Origin: Roseivirga pacifica
GTDB taxonomy: Bacteria; Bacteroidota; Bacteroidia; Cytophagales; Cyclobacteriaceae
DNA: 64,000 nucleotides
Assembly (NCBI RefSeq): GCF_900111145.1
Contig: NZ_FOIR01000003.1
Coordinates: forward strand, 310,001 to 374,000
Direction of reading: 5' to 3'
Shown here piece after piece: positions 27,116-36,426 of the stretch. The position numbers and the translations under genes were made by a program. The notes below the pieces were generated by a model. The model saw nothing but the letters and a program-made list of their open reading frames with translations. It was not told where the DNA came from and did not search any database. Position 1 is the stretch's first letter; each line of letters begins with the position of its first letter.

Positions 27116-28528
27116 TTAGTCTAAAGTAGATGGACACACGTAATCGGTCACTGGTATTCCTGCTTCCTTTATAGCCTTAAACCCGCCAGCAACATCTATT
27201 ACTTTATTGTACCCTCTAGATTTCAATATCGATGCGAAAATCATTGAGCGATAGCCTCCAGCGCAATGAATATAGTATTCAGTACTCTTATCGATTCTCG
27301 CCATTTCGTCATTTATAAAGTCTAATGGTGTATTCTTTGCCTTCTCAATGTGTTCCGAAATGTACTCCCCTGGTTTACGCACATCGAGCACATTGGCATT
27401 TCCAGCCTCCAATTCGGTTTTAAAGGTATCAGCACTTACAGAAGTTATTGTATCTACTTCCTTACCAGCTGCTTTCCAAGCTTCAATTCCACCTTTCAAA
27501 TAACCAAGCGTGTTATCATAACCCACTCTCGACAAACGGGTTACCACCTCTTCTTCACGACCTTCGTCTGCTAAAAACACAATTGGCTGTTGCAAGTCGG
27601 TGATCAAAGCACCTACCCAAGGCGCAAAACTACCCGTAATACCAATAAAGATGGAATTAGGCACAAAACCCTTTGCAAACTCTTGCTGGTTTCTCGTATC
27701 AAGCACCAAAGCTCCCTCATGGTTAGCCATAGCTTCAAAAGTCTCCACATCTAAGCCTACGTTTCCGGTTTCCAGAATTTTGTCAACGCCATCAGTTTCG
27801 GCAGACTTATTCATGGCTACATTTTGAGCAAAGTACTGTGGCGGAGGTAATAGGCCATCAGTAACCTCCTTAATAAACTCCTCACGCGTCATGTCGGCTC
27901 TCAATGCGTAATTGTTCTTCTTTTGGTTACCCAAAGTGTCGGAAGTTTCCTTACTCATGTTTTTACCACAAGCCGAACCAGCACCGTGAGCTGGATAAAC
28001 AATCACTTCATCAGGCAATGTCATCACCTTATTCCTAAGGCTATCATAAAGCATTCCAGCCAAATCATCCTGTGTTATATCTCCCTTTTGCGCTAGGTCG
28101 GGTCTGCCAACATCGCCAATAAACAATGTATCACCACTGAAGATTGCATGTTCTTTTCCTGTTTCATCGATCAACAAAAAAGTTGAACTTTCCAATGTAT
28201 GACCTGGTGTATGAAGCACCTTAATCTTTACATCACCCAGTTCAAAAATCTCACCGTCAGTAGCCTGGTGAATATCGAACTCGGTTTTAGCACCCGGGCC
28301 GTAAACAATGGTTGCGCCTGTTTTCCGGGCCAAATCCACGTGCCCCGAAACAAAGTCTGCATGAAAATGCGTTTCGAAAATGTACTTAATAGTAGCCTTA
28401 TTTTTCTCGGCCATAGAAACATAAGGTTGCGTTTCGCGAAGTGGATCTATAATCGCCACTTCTCCCTTACTTTCAATGTAGTAAGCTCCTTGCGCTAAAC
28501 AACCTGTGTAAATCTGATCTATTTTCAT
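27116..28528 (-). CDS. persulfide dioxygenase-like metallo-beta-lactamase fused to two rhodanese domains
   Basis: 470 residues. The MBL domain (1 to about 230) has His54-x-His56-x-Asp58, His63, HTPGHTLES and SGDTLFIGDVGRPDL, as in ETHE1-type sulfur dioxygenases. The first rhodanese domain (about 255-350) lacks an active-site Cys. The second (about 365-465) has the catalytic loop with Cys422 (IHCAGGYRS). It would oxidise glutathione persulfide-type substrates to sulfite and exchange sulfane sulfur with thiosulfate. It is the first gene of the run toward the YeeE/YedE pair. Confidence 0.9.
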   Translation of the reverse strand: MKIDQIYTGCLAQGAYYIESKGEVAIIDPLRETQPYVSMAEKNKATIKYIFETHFHADFVSGHVDLARKTGATIVYGPGAKTEFDIHQATDGEIFELGDVKIKVLHTPGHTLESSTFLLIDETGKEHAIFSGDTLFIGDVGRPDLAQKGDITQDDLAGMLYDSLRNKVMTLPDEVIVYPAHGAGSACGKNMSKETSDTLGNQKKNNYALRADMTREEFIKEVTDGLLPPPQYFAQNVAMNKSAETDGVDKILETGNVGLDVETFEAMANHEGALVLDTRNQQEFAKGFVPNSIFIGITGSFAPWVGALITDLQQPIVFLADEGREEEVVTRLSRVGYDNTLGYLKGGIEAWKAAGKEVDTITSVSADTFKTELEAGNANVLDVRKPGEYISEHIEKAKNTPLDFINDEMARIDKSTEYYIHCAGGYRSMIFASILKSRGYNKVIDVAGGFKAIKEAGIPVTDYVCPSTLD

Positions 28529-28617
28529 TTGTCTAATTTTTCAATCTTAGCATGTCTAATACAAGACAATGGTAAATTACGTTCCTTTAAGCGTATAGCA
28601 CAGTAACAAAAGTTACA

Positions 28618-30330
28618 CTAAGCATTTCGCTGCAAAGCAATGGCTTTGTTTTCCGGCTTATTCTGACCCGAAACGGCAAAGTTAACCGCATTATCAGTTG
28701 TGAGAAAGAAGAACTCCTCAGAGTTTTCGGGCACTAAATTGTTGCGATAAAACGCATCGCGTACCGGCCCAATCACTTCTGCAAACAAAACTTTAATCTG
28801 CTTCTGCTCCAAACTCTCCATTAAATCGCGCAAGCCTGCAACCGCAGTAGCATCGATATACGCCACCGAACCAGCATCAATTACCACGAATTTCAGTCCT
28901 TTTTTACTCAGCGCTTCATTTAGAATTCTATCTTTTATGGTCTGAATATTTACGAATGCGAAAGGCGCATCTACCCTAATCACGAATACTTCTTCCCACA
29001 ATTCTAGGTCTTTAAAGCGCTTAACATTTCTGAATTCACCAACCCCTCGTACCCTACCTAAAATAGCCATATGCGGATTGGCTGCTTTAAACAATAGAAT
29101 CAGAATGCTCAGGATAATTCCCGACACGATACCCGGCACCATGCTAAATTGAAGGGTAATTAAGAATGTAGCCAAAAGGAGGGCGAATTCAATCTTATTG
29201 GTTTTCCAGAGCGTTTTAGCATAAGCCAGATCGACCAATCCCGAAACAGCCACCATAATAATAGCCGCTAAAATGGCATGTGGTAAGTGATAAAACAACG
29301 GGGTTAAAAAGAGCAGCGTAAGCGCCACCAAAACAGCACTTATAATAGACGCTAGCGGTGTATTTGCACCTGCCTGATTATTTACTGCTGACCGAGAAAA
29401 ACCTCCTGTAACCGGATAGCTCTGAAACAATGAGCCCACTATATTGGCTGCTCCCAAAGCAATTAGCTCTTGATTTGGGTTCACCTTATAATCTCTTCTT
29501 TTGGCCTCAATAGCTTTAGCCACGGAAAATGCTTCCATAAAAGCCACCACAGCAATGGTTAACGAAAGCGGTAGTAACTTTTCGATTGTTTCCATTGAAA
29601 GATCAGGCAATATCATAGCCGGTAACCCTTCGGGCACCTCGCGTACAATGCTAACACCTGTATTATGTAGACCGAAAACCAGCACCACCAAAATTCCAGC
29701 TACTACTGCCACAAGTGCACCAGGTATTTTAGGATTAACCTTTTTAATACCCTTAATCAATACAATACCGGCTACTCCCAATAATAGCGTGACAATATGA
29801 GTATCTCCTACTTTACCAAATGCATCGATAATAATGCGGTGCACCTGATTACTCTTCTCTAAATTTACACCCAGCAGATATTTCAGCTGATTCAAACCGA
29901 TAATCAGTGCTGCGGCAGAGGTAAATCCGCTAATTACAGGTTTGGCCAGAAGGTTGGTAATAAAGCCCATTCGAATTGCCCCCAATAAAAACTGAGCGAC
30001 CCCCATAAAAAAGGCCAGCATAATGGCATAGGTTACGTATGCTTCGCTGCCCTCGGTGGCCATAACCGACACACCTGTGGCGACCAAAAGAGAATCCATA
30101 GCCACAGGAGCCACAGAAAGCTGTCTTGAAGTGCCAAAAATGGCGTAAATTATTTGTGGAACTACAGAGGCATACAAGCCATAAACAGGTGGCAAACCAG
30201 CAATTAAGGCATAGGCCATTCCTTGCGGAATAAGCATTATTCCAACGGTTATTCCTGCGAAAACATCGCCACTTAAGTCTGCCTTTTTATAGTTAGGCAA
30301 CCAACTGAGAATAGGTAAAAATTGCTTCAA
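28618..30330 (-). CDS. SulP family anion transporter with STAS domain
   Basis: 570 residues. The TTG start at 30330 is forced, because a stop lies eight codons upstream and the next Met (residue 32) is inside the first membrane helix. The N-terminus WLPNYKKADLSGDVFAGITVGIMLIPQGMAYALIAGLPPVYGLY is the SulP signature, followed by about 12 membrane segments and a cytosolic STAS domain (about 435-545, VVIDAGSVAYIDATAVAGL). It probably carries sulfate or bicarbonate with Na+ or H+. It lies 90 nt upstream of the persulfide dioxygenase gene on the same strand. Confidence 0.9.
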   Translation of the reverse strand: MKQFLPILSWLPNYKKADLSGDVFAGITVGIMLIPQGMAYALIAGLPPVYGLYASVVPQIIYAIFGTSRQLSVAPVAMDSLLVATGVSVMATEGSEAYVTYAIMLAFFMGVAQFLLGAIRMGFITNLLAKPVISGFTSAAALIIGLNQLKYLLGVNLEKSNQVHRIIIDAFGKVGDTHIVTLLLGVAGIVLIKGIKKVNPKIPGALVAVVAGILVVLVFGLHNTGVSIVREVPEGLPAMILPDLSMETIEKLLPLSLTIAVVAFMEAFSVAKAIEAKRRDYKVNPNQELIALGAANIVGSLFQSYPVTGGFSRSAVNNQAGANTPLASIISAVLVALTLLFLTPLFYHLPHAILAAIIMVAVSGLVDLAYAKTLWKTNKIEFALLLATFLITLQFSMVPGIVSGIILSILILLFKAANPHMAILGRVRGVGEFRNVKRFKDLELWEEVFVIRVDAPFAFVNIQTIKDRILNEALSKKGLKFVVIDAGSVAYIDATAVAGLRDLMESLEQKQIKVLFAEVIGPVRDAFYRNNLVPENSEEFFFLTTDNAVNFAVSGQNKPENKAIALQRNA

Positions 30331-30474
30331 GCCTTTATTTATTGTTGCGAGCTACAAATGTAAAGGCGCCCGCTGCTTTTAAAAGTAACCAAAGTTACGA
30401 AAGCAGCACCACAGCAATTTGGTAGGGAATATGGGAGAATAATAGGAAAACAAAGAACTAAATACTAACTTAAT

Positions 30475-30487
30475 GCGTTAGTAACGC
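30475..30487. promoter_or_regulatory. palindrome upstream of higBA, likely autoregulatory operator
   Basis: GCGTTA-G-TAACGC is a perfect inverted repeat ending 12 bases before the higB start. HigA antitoxins bind palindromes of this size in their own promoter; assignment to HigA is inferred from position. Confidence 0.5.
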
Positions 30488-30499
30488 AACACAACACTA

Positions 30500-30781
30500 T
30501 TGATTAACTCGTTTGGAAATAAAGAAACCGAGAAGATATGGGAAGGATTTAGGTCAAAAAAACTCCCAGAAAACATACAGCAAATTGCTAGAAGAAAACT
30601 GAGAATGATTAACGGTGCACAGGACATTAACGACTTGAGGGTTCCTCCTGGTAATAGGTTAGAAAAATTGAGTGGTGATTTAAAAGACTTTTATAGTATA
30701 CGAATCAATGCGCAATGGAGGATCATTTTTAAATGGACTGATGCTAATGCTTATCAAGTAGAAATTATTGACTACCACTAA
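30500..30781 (+). CDS. higB: HigB-type toxin (RelE superfamily)
   Basis: 93 residues with a TTG start, supported by the family N-terminus (M)INSFGNKETEKIWEG. The segments LPENIQQIARRKLRMINGA, DLRVPPGNRLEKLSGDL and YSIRINAQWRIIFKW are typical of HigB ribosome-dependent mRNA endonucleases. It precedes its antitoxin, the usual hig order, and shares one base with it (TAATG). Confidence 0.92.
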   Translation: MINSFGNKETEKIWEGFRSKKLPENIQQIARRKLRMINGAQDINDLRVPPGNRLEKLSGDLKDFYSIRINAQWRIIFKWTDANAYQVEIIDYH

Positions 30782-31074
30782 TGGAACGGTTAGAAAACAT
30801 ACACCCTGGTGAAGTGCTTAAAGAAGAGTTTCTTGAGCCATTGAATATATCTGCATATAAACTATCGAAAGACACTTTTATTCCGCAGACCAGAGTTAGC
30901 GAGATATTAAAAGGAAACAGAAGAATTACAGCAGATACTGCTTTACGCCTATCAAAATACTTTAGCAATTCGGCCAAATTCTGGCTGGCACTACAAACCG
31001 ACTACGACCTAGAAGAGCAACGTATAAAGAAGGAAGAAGAAATCAGTAAAATTAGACCAACTACTGCGGCTTAA
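30781..31074 (+). CDS. higA: HigA-type antitoxin
   Basis: 97 residues. The N-terminal ERLENIHPGEVLKEEFLEPLNISAYKLSKDT and the XRE-type helix-turn-helix (about 22-75, RVSEILKGNRRITADTALRLSKYF) identify the HigA family. It neutralises HigB and represses the operon. The C-terminus is short and charged. Translationally coupled to higB. Confidence 0.93.
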   Translation: MERLENIHPGEVLKEEFLEPLNISAYKLSKDTFIPQTRVSEILKGNRRITADTALRLSKYFSNSAKFWLALQTDYDLEEQRIKKEEEISKIRPTTAA

Positions 31075-31100
31075 CTTTACCGATTTCTCAATTTGGAGAC

Positions 31101-33713
31101 TCAATCCACCCGCAATGTTTTTACTGGGTTCGATTTTGCCACACGTATGGACTGCAGACTAACGGTTAACAATGCGATTAACCATGAGCCCACACCTACG
31201 ATTATGAAAACACCTAGCCCTAACTTAATACTGAAAGCATAACTCGAAAGCCAATCACTCATAAAATAATAGGTAAGCGGTGCGGCTATGGCAAATGCAA
31301 CAATGACCAAAAGCGTGAACTTTCTAGATAGAATCATTACGATTTGTTGCACCGATGCACCAAGTACTTTTCTGATCCCCATCTCTTTCAACCTCTGCCT
31401 TACTGTGAATGATGCTAGCCCGAAAAGCCCCAGCGAAGCAATAATTATTGCCAAAACCGAAAGAATACTAATCACCTTGGTAAGCTGTTGTTCCGAACGA
31501 TACATTTCATCGATATGCTCATCTAAAAATTTGTATTCAAAAGGCCTTTGAGGGAATAACTCTGTCCAAACCATTTCCATTTCGGCCAGGGCTTCTTTAA
31601 CGGATTCGCCTTTAATTTTTACGTTCATTTCGCTCCAACCTCCAAAATCTTGTTTGCTCATAAAAAGAGGTTCTACCTTAAGACTCAACTTATTGTAGTT
31701 GAAGTCTTTCACCACACCAACTACTTGTCCTAATGTATCGGCACCACCAAAATGAAACTTTGTACCTAGCACACTTTCATTTCCCTGCCGAATTTCCTGA
31801 GCCAGCGTTTCATTAATCACAAAGCTCAAACCTGCCTCATCTGCCGCATAGTCATCACTTAAAGCGCGACCTTCTACCATCTCCATTTTATAGAAATCGA
31901 AGAAATTATTATCTACAACAACAAAAGAACTGGATCCTTGAATCAAAGCAGTGTCAGCTCGGTACTGCATACTTGTTTGGTGCAAGTTGTTTCCAAGCCT
32001 TTGCGAGGTAGCCGTTACATTCGTAACGTTTGGAAGGTTATTAAATTCAGACGCCAGTAAATCGTACTTTTCGTTTGTATCGTCATACATCTGAATGGCA
32101 ATCACGTTGTCTTTTTCAAAGCCCAAATTCAGGTTTTGCATATAATTGAGTTGGTCGGTTGCCACAACGGTTCCGATAATAATGGCTATGGCAATAGCAT
32201 ACTGAAAAACTACCAAAGCGTTTCTAAAGAAGGACTTACGCGAAGTAGAAACCGCACCTTTAAGCGCCAATACAGGATTAAAACCACTCATAACCAACGC
32301 AGGGTAAATCCCAGAAAGAAATCCGATAAACACAGTGGTTGCGACAATCAGCAGTAAATGTTGTGGTAAAAAGAGCAACTGCATGCTCAGTTCTCTATCA
32401 ATAATTTGATTGAGCGGTTTGATTGCCAAGGCACACAACCCAAACCCAATGAGCAAGGCTATAAAAGTCAACAAAACCGACTCTACCATAAACTGACGTG
32501 TAATTTGCCCCTTAAAAGCACCTATGGACTTGCGTACCCCCACCTCTCTAGATCTAGTCGCAGCTCGAGCCGTTGAAAGGTTCATAAAGTTGATACTGGC
32601 AATAAGCAACACAAAAAACGCTAGCACTAGAAAGATATTTACAGAGCTACGCGCAAACTTGTTGTAATTATTATAATCGTGGGTAATATCCATTGACCCT
32701 AAGTGAACATCGGTAAGCGGCTGAAGAAAAAGCGTATAATACTCCAGCGTTTCCTCACCCATGTATTTCACCAAAAAATCATCGAATTTAGCCTCTAAAG
32801 CTGACGGATCTGCATTTGGCGCTAGCTGAAGATAGGTATTCAAATAGTTAGATCCCCAACCATTTTGGCGCTGTTCAGAGTCCCACATACCCGTACCTAC
32901 AAGCGCATCGAATTGGAGGTGAGAGTTTTCTGGAACATCCTCAAACACCCCACTCACCTTTACTAGGTTTTCACCGCTTGTTTTCAAGGTCTTGCCAATA
33001 GGGTCTTCGCTTCCAAAAATCCTTTTGGCCAGCGTTTCGCTTATCATCACGTCAAGATTATCCTTAAAAGCATCCGCTCGGCTTCCTTCAATTAACTTAA
33101 AGTCGAACATCTGTAAGAAAGAGGTATCTACGCGTACAAGCTTATCCATGTAAACCTGTTTGTTATTGTACTCCACCAATGTTCTTCCGGCAGTCCAATA
33201 GCGCGTAAAATTCACCACCTCTGGATAATCGGCCAGAATATTTGGCCCCATAGGATACATGGAAAGCGCTACTTTCTGCTCAGAAACAGTGCCAAAACGT
33301 TGCACCTCATCTAAGCGATATATTTTGGACTTCTTCTCGTGAAAACCGTCAAAATTCAACTCATTATTGACAAACAGTAGAATGAGTAAACAGGCCGACA
33401 TCCCCAATGCTAGACCAGTAATATTTATAAAGGAATAGCCTTTGTATTTGAGTAAGTTTCTAAAAGCGATTTTGAGATAGTTTTTATACATGACCAATGG
33501 GTTGTGAAATTTGAGTTTTCGTTTTAAATCAATGTTTCGTGCCGAAAGCAGCACATCTTTATAGTAATGGAGTTTGGCAGCCGTTGCACCTTTAGCTTCC
33601 GCCCTTTCCCAGAAAAGCTCCGTTAAGTCACCATCAAAATCGTCAAACAACGGTTCTGAAATGAGCAGGCGAAGCAAACGCCTAGCAAGTTTTGGAGGAT
33701 GAACCTTTTTCAT
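31101..33713 (-). CDS. MacB/FtsX-like ABC transporter permease
   Basis: 870 residues from the ATG at 33713, which overlaps the padR stop (ATGA); the TTG at 33746 would overlap padR by 37 bases. An N-terminal permease-prefix region (1 to about 75) is followed by two FtsX-type modules, each with a large extracytoplasmic MacB-like domain and three membrane helices (RLKEMGIRKVLGASVQQIVMIL near the C-terminus is characteristic). No ATPase is adjacent. Such PadR-linked permeases are numerous in Cytophagales; the substrate is unknown. Confidence 0.88.
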   Translation of the reverse strand: MKKVHPPKLARRLLRLLISEPLFDDFDGDLTELFWERAEAKGATAAKLHYYKDVLLSARNIDLKRKLKFHNPLVMYKNYLKIAFRNLLKYKGYSFINITGLALGMSACLLILLFVNNELNFDGFHEKKSKIYRLDEVQRFGTVSEQKVALSMYPMGPNILADYPEVVNFTRYWTAGRTLVEYNNKQVYMDKLVRVDTSFLQMFDFKLIEGSRADAFKDNLDVMISETLAKRIFGSEDPIGKTLKTSGENLVKVSGVFEDVPENSHLQFDALVGTGMWDSEQRQNGWGSNYLNTYLQLAPNADPSALEAKFDDFLVKYMGEETLEYYTLFLQPLTDVHLGSMDITHDYNNYNKFARSSVNIFLVLAFFVLLIASINFMNLSTARAATRSREVGVRKSIGAFKGQITRQFMVESVLLTFIALLIGFGLCALAIKPLNQIIDRELSMQLLFLPQHLLLIVATTVFIGFLSGIYPALVMSGFNPVLALKGAVSTSRKSFFRNALVVFQYAIAIAIIIGTVVATDQLNYMQNLNLGFEKDNVIAIQMYDDTNEKYDLLASEFNNLPNVTNVTATSQRLGNNLHQTSMQYRADTALIQGSSSFVVVDNNFFDFYKMEMVEGRALSDDYAADEAGLSFVINETLAQEIRQGNESVLGTKFHFGGADTLGQVVGVVKDFNYNKLSLKVEPLFMSKQDFGGWSEMNVKIKGESVKEALAEMEMVWTELFPQRPFEYKFLDEHIDEMYRSEQQLTKVISILSVLAIIIASLGLFGLASFTVRQRLKEMGIRKVLGASVQQIVMILSRKFTLLVIVAFAIAAPLTYYFMSDWLSSYAFSIKLGLGVFIIVGVGSWLIALLTVSLQSIRVAKSNPVKTLRVD

Positions 33714-34039
33714 TCTTGGGTTGAAAGTTGAGGGATAATGTTCCAAAAGGACTGTCGCAGACTCTGCGCCTCTTTTAGCGATTTAAAGCCATAGGCAGTT
33801 ACTTTAAAAAGCCGCTTGCTCTTACCACCCCTCTTGTTGGTTGCACCGCCAACCGAGGACTCTAAAAAGCCTTTTTCTTCCAACCTATAGAGTGAAGAAT
33901 GCACTGCACTGATGTTCACTTTTCGTGAAGCCCTTTCTTCAATTTCGCCTTTTACAGTTACCGCATAAGCGTTGCCGTGCAATGCTGCCACAGCCAAAAG
34001 TACCAGCTCTTCAAACTCACCTAAGTGTGTCCCTTTCAT
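33710..34039 (-). CDS. PadR family transcriptional regulator
   Basis: 109 residues from the ATG at 34039 (MKGTHLGEFEELVLLAVAAL); a 20-residue upstream extension is atypical for the family. The winged helix spans about 8-85 (VNISAVHSSLYRLEEKGFLESS, KSKRLFKVTAYG). It likely represses the coupled permease gene. Confidence 0.9.
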   Translation of the reverse strand: MKGTHLGEFEELVLLAVAALHGNAYAVTVKGEIEERASRKVNISAVHSSLYRLEEKGFLESSVGGATNKRGGKSKRLFKVTAYGFKSLKEAQSLRQSFWNIIPQLSTQE

Positions 34040-34285
34040 ATTACCCTCATATTTGTAAACAAAATATAGCGGTTTTATCATTTGGATGTTCTCTACCACT
34101 TAAAAGTTTGCTGAAAGAGCAAGATTCAACATTCATATCTGTAATCTTTTTCTCAATGTGAAAAGTCTATCGCAACGAGCACCGTTACAGCACCCCTATT
34201 ACTCACTGAAAAACAAATAGTTACAAACAAACCTATTATTTGGCATCCCACTTGAATTCATTTAATCGAACTAAAACCAAATATT

Positions 34286-34477
34286 ATGAGCGCATTATCA
34301 GATAAATTGAAAGGAAATTGGAACATTGTAAAAGGTAAGCTAAAGCAAGAATACGCTGAACTTACTGACGATGATCTTAAATTCGAGGAAGGTCAGGAAG
34401 ATGAGCTTTTAGGCCAAATTCAGAAGAAAACAGGTAAGGCTAAAAGCCAGATCAAAGACTTTATCGATGCCATCTAA
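34286..34477 (+). CDS. CsbD family stress protein
   Basis: 63 residues. KLKGNWNIVKGKLKQEYAEL and the Lys-rich C-terminus (KKTGKAKSQIKDFI) are diagnostic of the small, hydrophilic CsbD family induced by general stress in many bacteria. Single gene. Confidence 0.92.
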   Translation: MSALSDKLKGNWNIVKGKLKQEYAELTDDDLKFEEGQEDELLGQIQKKTGKAKSQIKDFIDAI

Positions 34478-34562
34478 TTTCTAAAAAAAGTAAATGAATG
34501 TGAGCTACTCCCGACCAATGCTCTGAAACAATTTTCTTAAATTTTGGATCAAAGCATTTATA

Positions 34563-35081
34563 ATGGGAACAGCACACATTCGCCCTATCGGGGTTGAAGA
34601 TGCCGCAGCACTTCAAGATCTGGGTATTCAAACTTTTAGAGAAGCCTTTGGTAGTCAAAACTCCTTTGCCGACATGGAGCATTACCTAAACGACAAATTC
34701 AGTGATGCTCAGCTAAAGTCGGAAATTGAAACCGAAGGCTCATTTTTTTACTTCTTAGAAGAAGATTCTTCTCCAATTGGTTACCTCAAACTCAACGTAG
34801 GCCCTGCACAGTCCGACAACATCCTTCCAAGTGCATTCGAGATTGAACGTATTTATTTAAAAGAGGCACATCACGGAAAAGGTTATGGGCAAGTATTAAT
34901 GGACAAATCGCTAGATGAAGCCAAAAAACATGGCTGTAACACGGTTTGGCTAGGCGTTTGGGAGCACAACCTAAAAGCCATTAAATTCTACGAGAAAAAT
35001 GGTTTTACGGCATTTAGTACTCATCCCTTTAAGCTTGGAGGAGATGACCAAACCGATATTCTGATGAAAAAGCCACTTTAG
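34563..35081 (+). CDS. GNAT family N-acetyltransferase
   Basis: 172 residues. The acetyl-CoA-binding motif is IERIYLKEAHHGKGYGQVLM (about 99-118), followed by VWEHNLKAIKFYEKNGF. The acceptor is unknown. It is followed after 8 nt by a uracil-DNA-glycosylase-like gene, so they are probably co-transcribed. Confidence 0.88.
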   Translation: MGTAHIRPIGVEDAAALQDLGIQTFREAFGSQNSFADMEHYLNDKFSDAQLKSEIETEGSFFYFLEEDSSPIGYLKLNVGPAQSDNILPSAFEIERIYLKEAHHGKGYGQVLMDKSLDEAKKHGCNTVWLGVWEHNLKAIKFYEKNGFTAFSTHPFKLGGDDQTDILMKKPL

Positions 35082-35089
35082 GCCACCCC

Positions 35090-35665
35090 GTGAAAGAGCT
35101 GCTAGCACAAATACGCGCATGTACAATCTGCCAAAATGAATTGCCACACGGAGTCAATCCCGTGGTAGCGGCTCACCCTGAGAGTAAAATTGCCATCATA
35201 GGCCAAGCGCCAGGTCGGCTGGTGCATGCTTCGGGCATTCCCTGGGACGATAAAAGTGGGGAGAACCTGCGCAACTGGATGGGCATTTCGGAAGCGGAGT
35301 TTTACAATACCAGCAAAGTGGCCATTCTACCCATGGGTTTTTGCTACCCAGGCACTGGTAAAAGTGGAGACCTTCCGCCTCGCCCAGAATGTGCTCCGCA
35401 ATGGCACGACAAGCTATGGCAATACATGCCCAACATTCAACTCACCCTACTTATCGGCCAATACGCTCAAAAGTATTACCTCAAAAACAAATTAAAGAAG
35501 TCGCTAACAGAAAGTGTGAAATACTATAGGGAATACCTACCTGATCATTTTATGCTACCCCACCCTTCACCCAGAAACAACATTTGGCGCGCCAAAAATC
35601 GGTGGTTCGAAACCGAAGTATTGCCAGTACTTCAGGAGAAAGTTCATCAGGTTATGAATCCCTAA
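35090..35665 (+). CDS. uracil-DNA glycosylase superfamily protein
   Basis: 191 residues, GTG start. GQAPGR (38-43) occupies the water-activating loop position of the superfamily, and HPSPRN near residue 157 is the DNA-minor-groove motif. CTIC near residue 11 is a CxxC pair. It matches the short uracil-DNA-glycosylase-family proteins rather than Ung. Base-excision activity is inferred. Confidence 0.8.
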   Translation: MKELLAQIRACTICQNELPHGVNPVVAAHPESKIAIIGQAPGRLVHASGIPWDDKSGENLRNWMGISEAEFYNTSKVAILPMGFCYPGTGKSGDLPPRPECAPQWHDKLWQYMPNIQLTLLIGQYAQKYYLKNKLKKSLTESVKYYREYLPDHFMLPHPSPRNNIWRAKNRWFETEVLPVLQEKVHQVMNP

Positions 35666-35713
35666 TCATATTTTCTCCTTCTGTTTTTTTGAATAAAAGA
35701 CTAAACTTACCTC

Positions 35714-36403
35714 ATGCAAATCATCGACCTGAGCCAAGAAATACACGTTGGCATGCCCATGCACCACACACAACCACCAGTTGAAATTTCGGTGCACGCT
35801 ACACACGAAGCTTGGGAAGGCATTGAAAACCCTGCAACACAGACGCCAAGCGTAAACACTTTAAAAATGAGTGAGCATACAGGCACTCATGTTGACGCGC
35901 TCTCGCATATGAGCAGGGCAAATGCCGGTCAAACCATTGACACCATGCCGCTTGAAAGCTTCTATACCAGAGGCATTTGCTTAGATCTTTCGTCTAAACA
36001 GCTTTCAGAAGAGATTACCGTGGAAGATTTGCAGGAAGCACTTGCGAAACAAGGGTTAAGTATTCATAAAGGTGATACCGTACTGTTTCACACAGACCAT
36101 TACCGCAGGCATTACAAAACACCAGATTGGCCTAACAACCCCGGACTAACAGAAGCTGCAACCCGTTGGTTAGGAGAACAACAGATTGCTGCTTTTGGAG
36201 TAGAGTCCATGGCCCCAGGAATAAAAGGAAAAACTAACAAACAGGTACACAAAGTATGCGGTGAAATGGGTTTTACACACTACGAAAACCTCATAAACCT
36301 GCACCGGCTAATAGATAAAGGAGCATTTCAATTTATAGGACTCCCGCTAAAGATTAAAGGAGGAACAGGCTCTCCTGTCAGAGCCATTGCCGTTTTGGGT
36401 TAG
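35714..36403 (+). CDS. cyclase family protein (kynurenine-formamidase-like)
   Basis: 229 residues. The metal-binding signature HTGTHVDALSH is near residues 56-66, as in bacterial kynurenine formamidase and related metal hydrolases. The C-terminus GSPVRAIAVLG is typical. No tryptophan-catabolism genes are adjacent, so the amide or ester substrate is open. Confidence 0.85.
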   Translation: MQIIDLSQEIHVGMPMHHTQPPVEISVHATHEAWEGIENPATQTPSVNTLKMSEHTGTHVDALSHMSRANAGQTIDTMPLESFYTRGICLDLSSKQLSEEITVEDLQEALAKQGLSIHKGDTVLFHTDHYRRHYKTPDWPNNPGLTEAATRWLGEQQIAAFGVESMAPGIKGKTNKQVHKVCGEMGFTHYENLINLHRLIDKGAFQFIGLPLKIKGGTGSPVRAIAVLG

Positions 36404-36426
36404 CCAGAAACTTTACACTCAAAACC

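Noticed and set aside
33714-33746. TTG start of the MacB-like permease
   Set aside because: The ATG at 33713 overlaps the padR stop in the standard ATGA arrangement.
34040-34099. 20-residue N-terminal extension of the PadR regulator
   Set aside because: PadR proteins start close to the winged helix; the ATG at 34039 gives the usual length.
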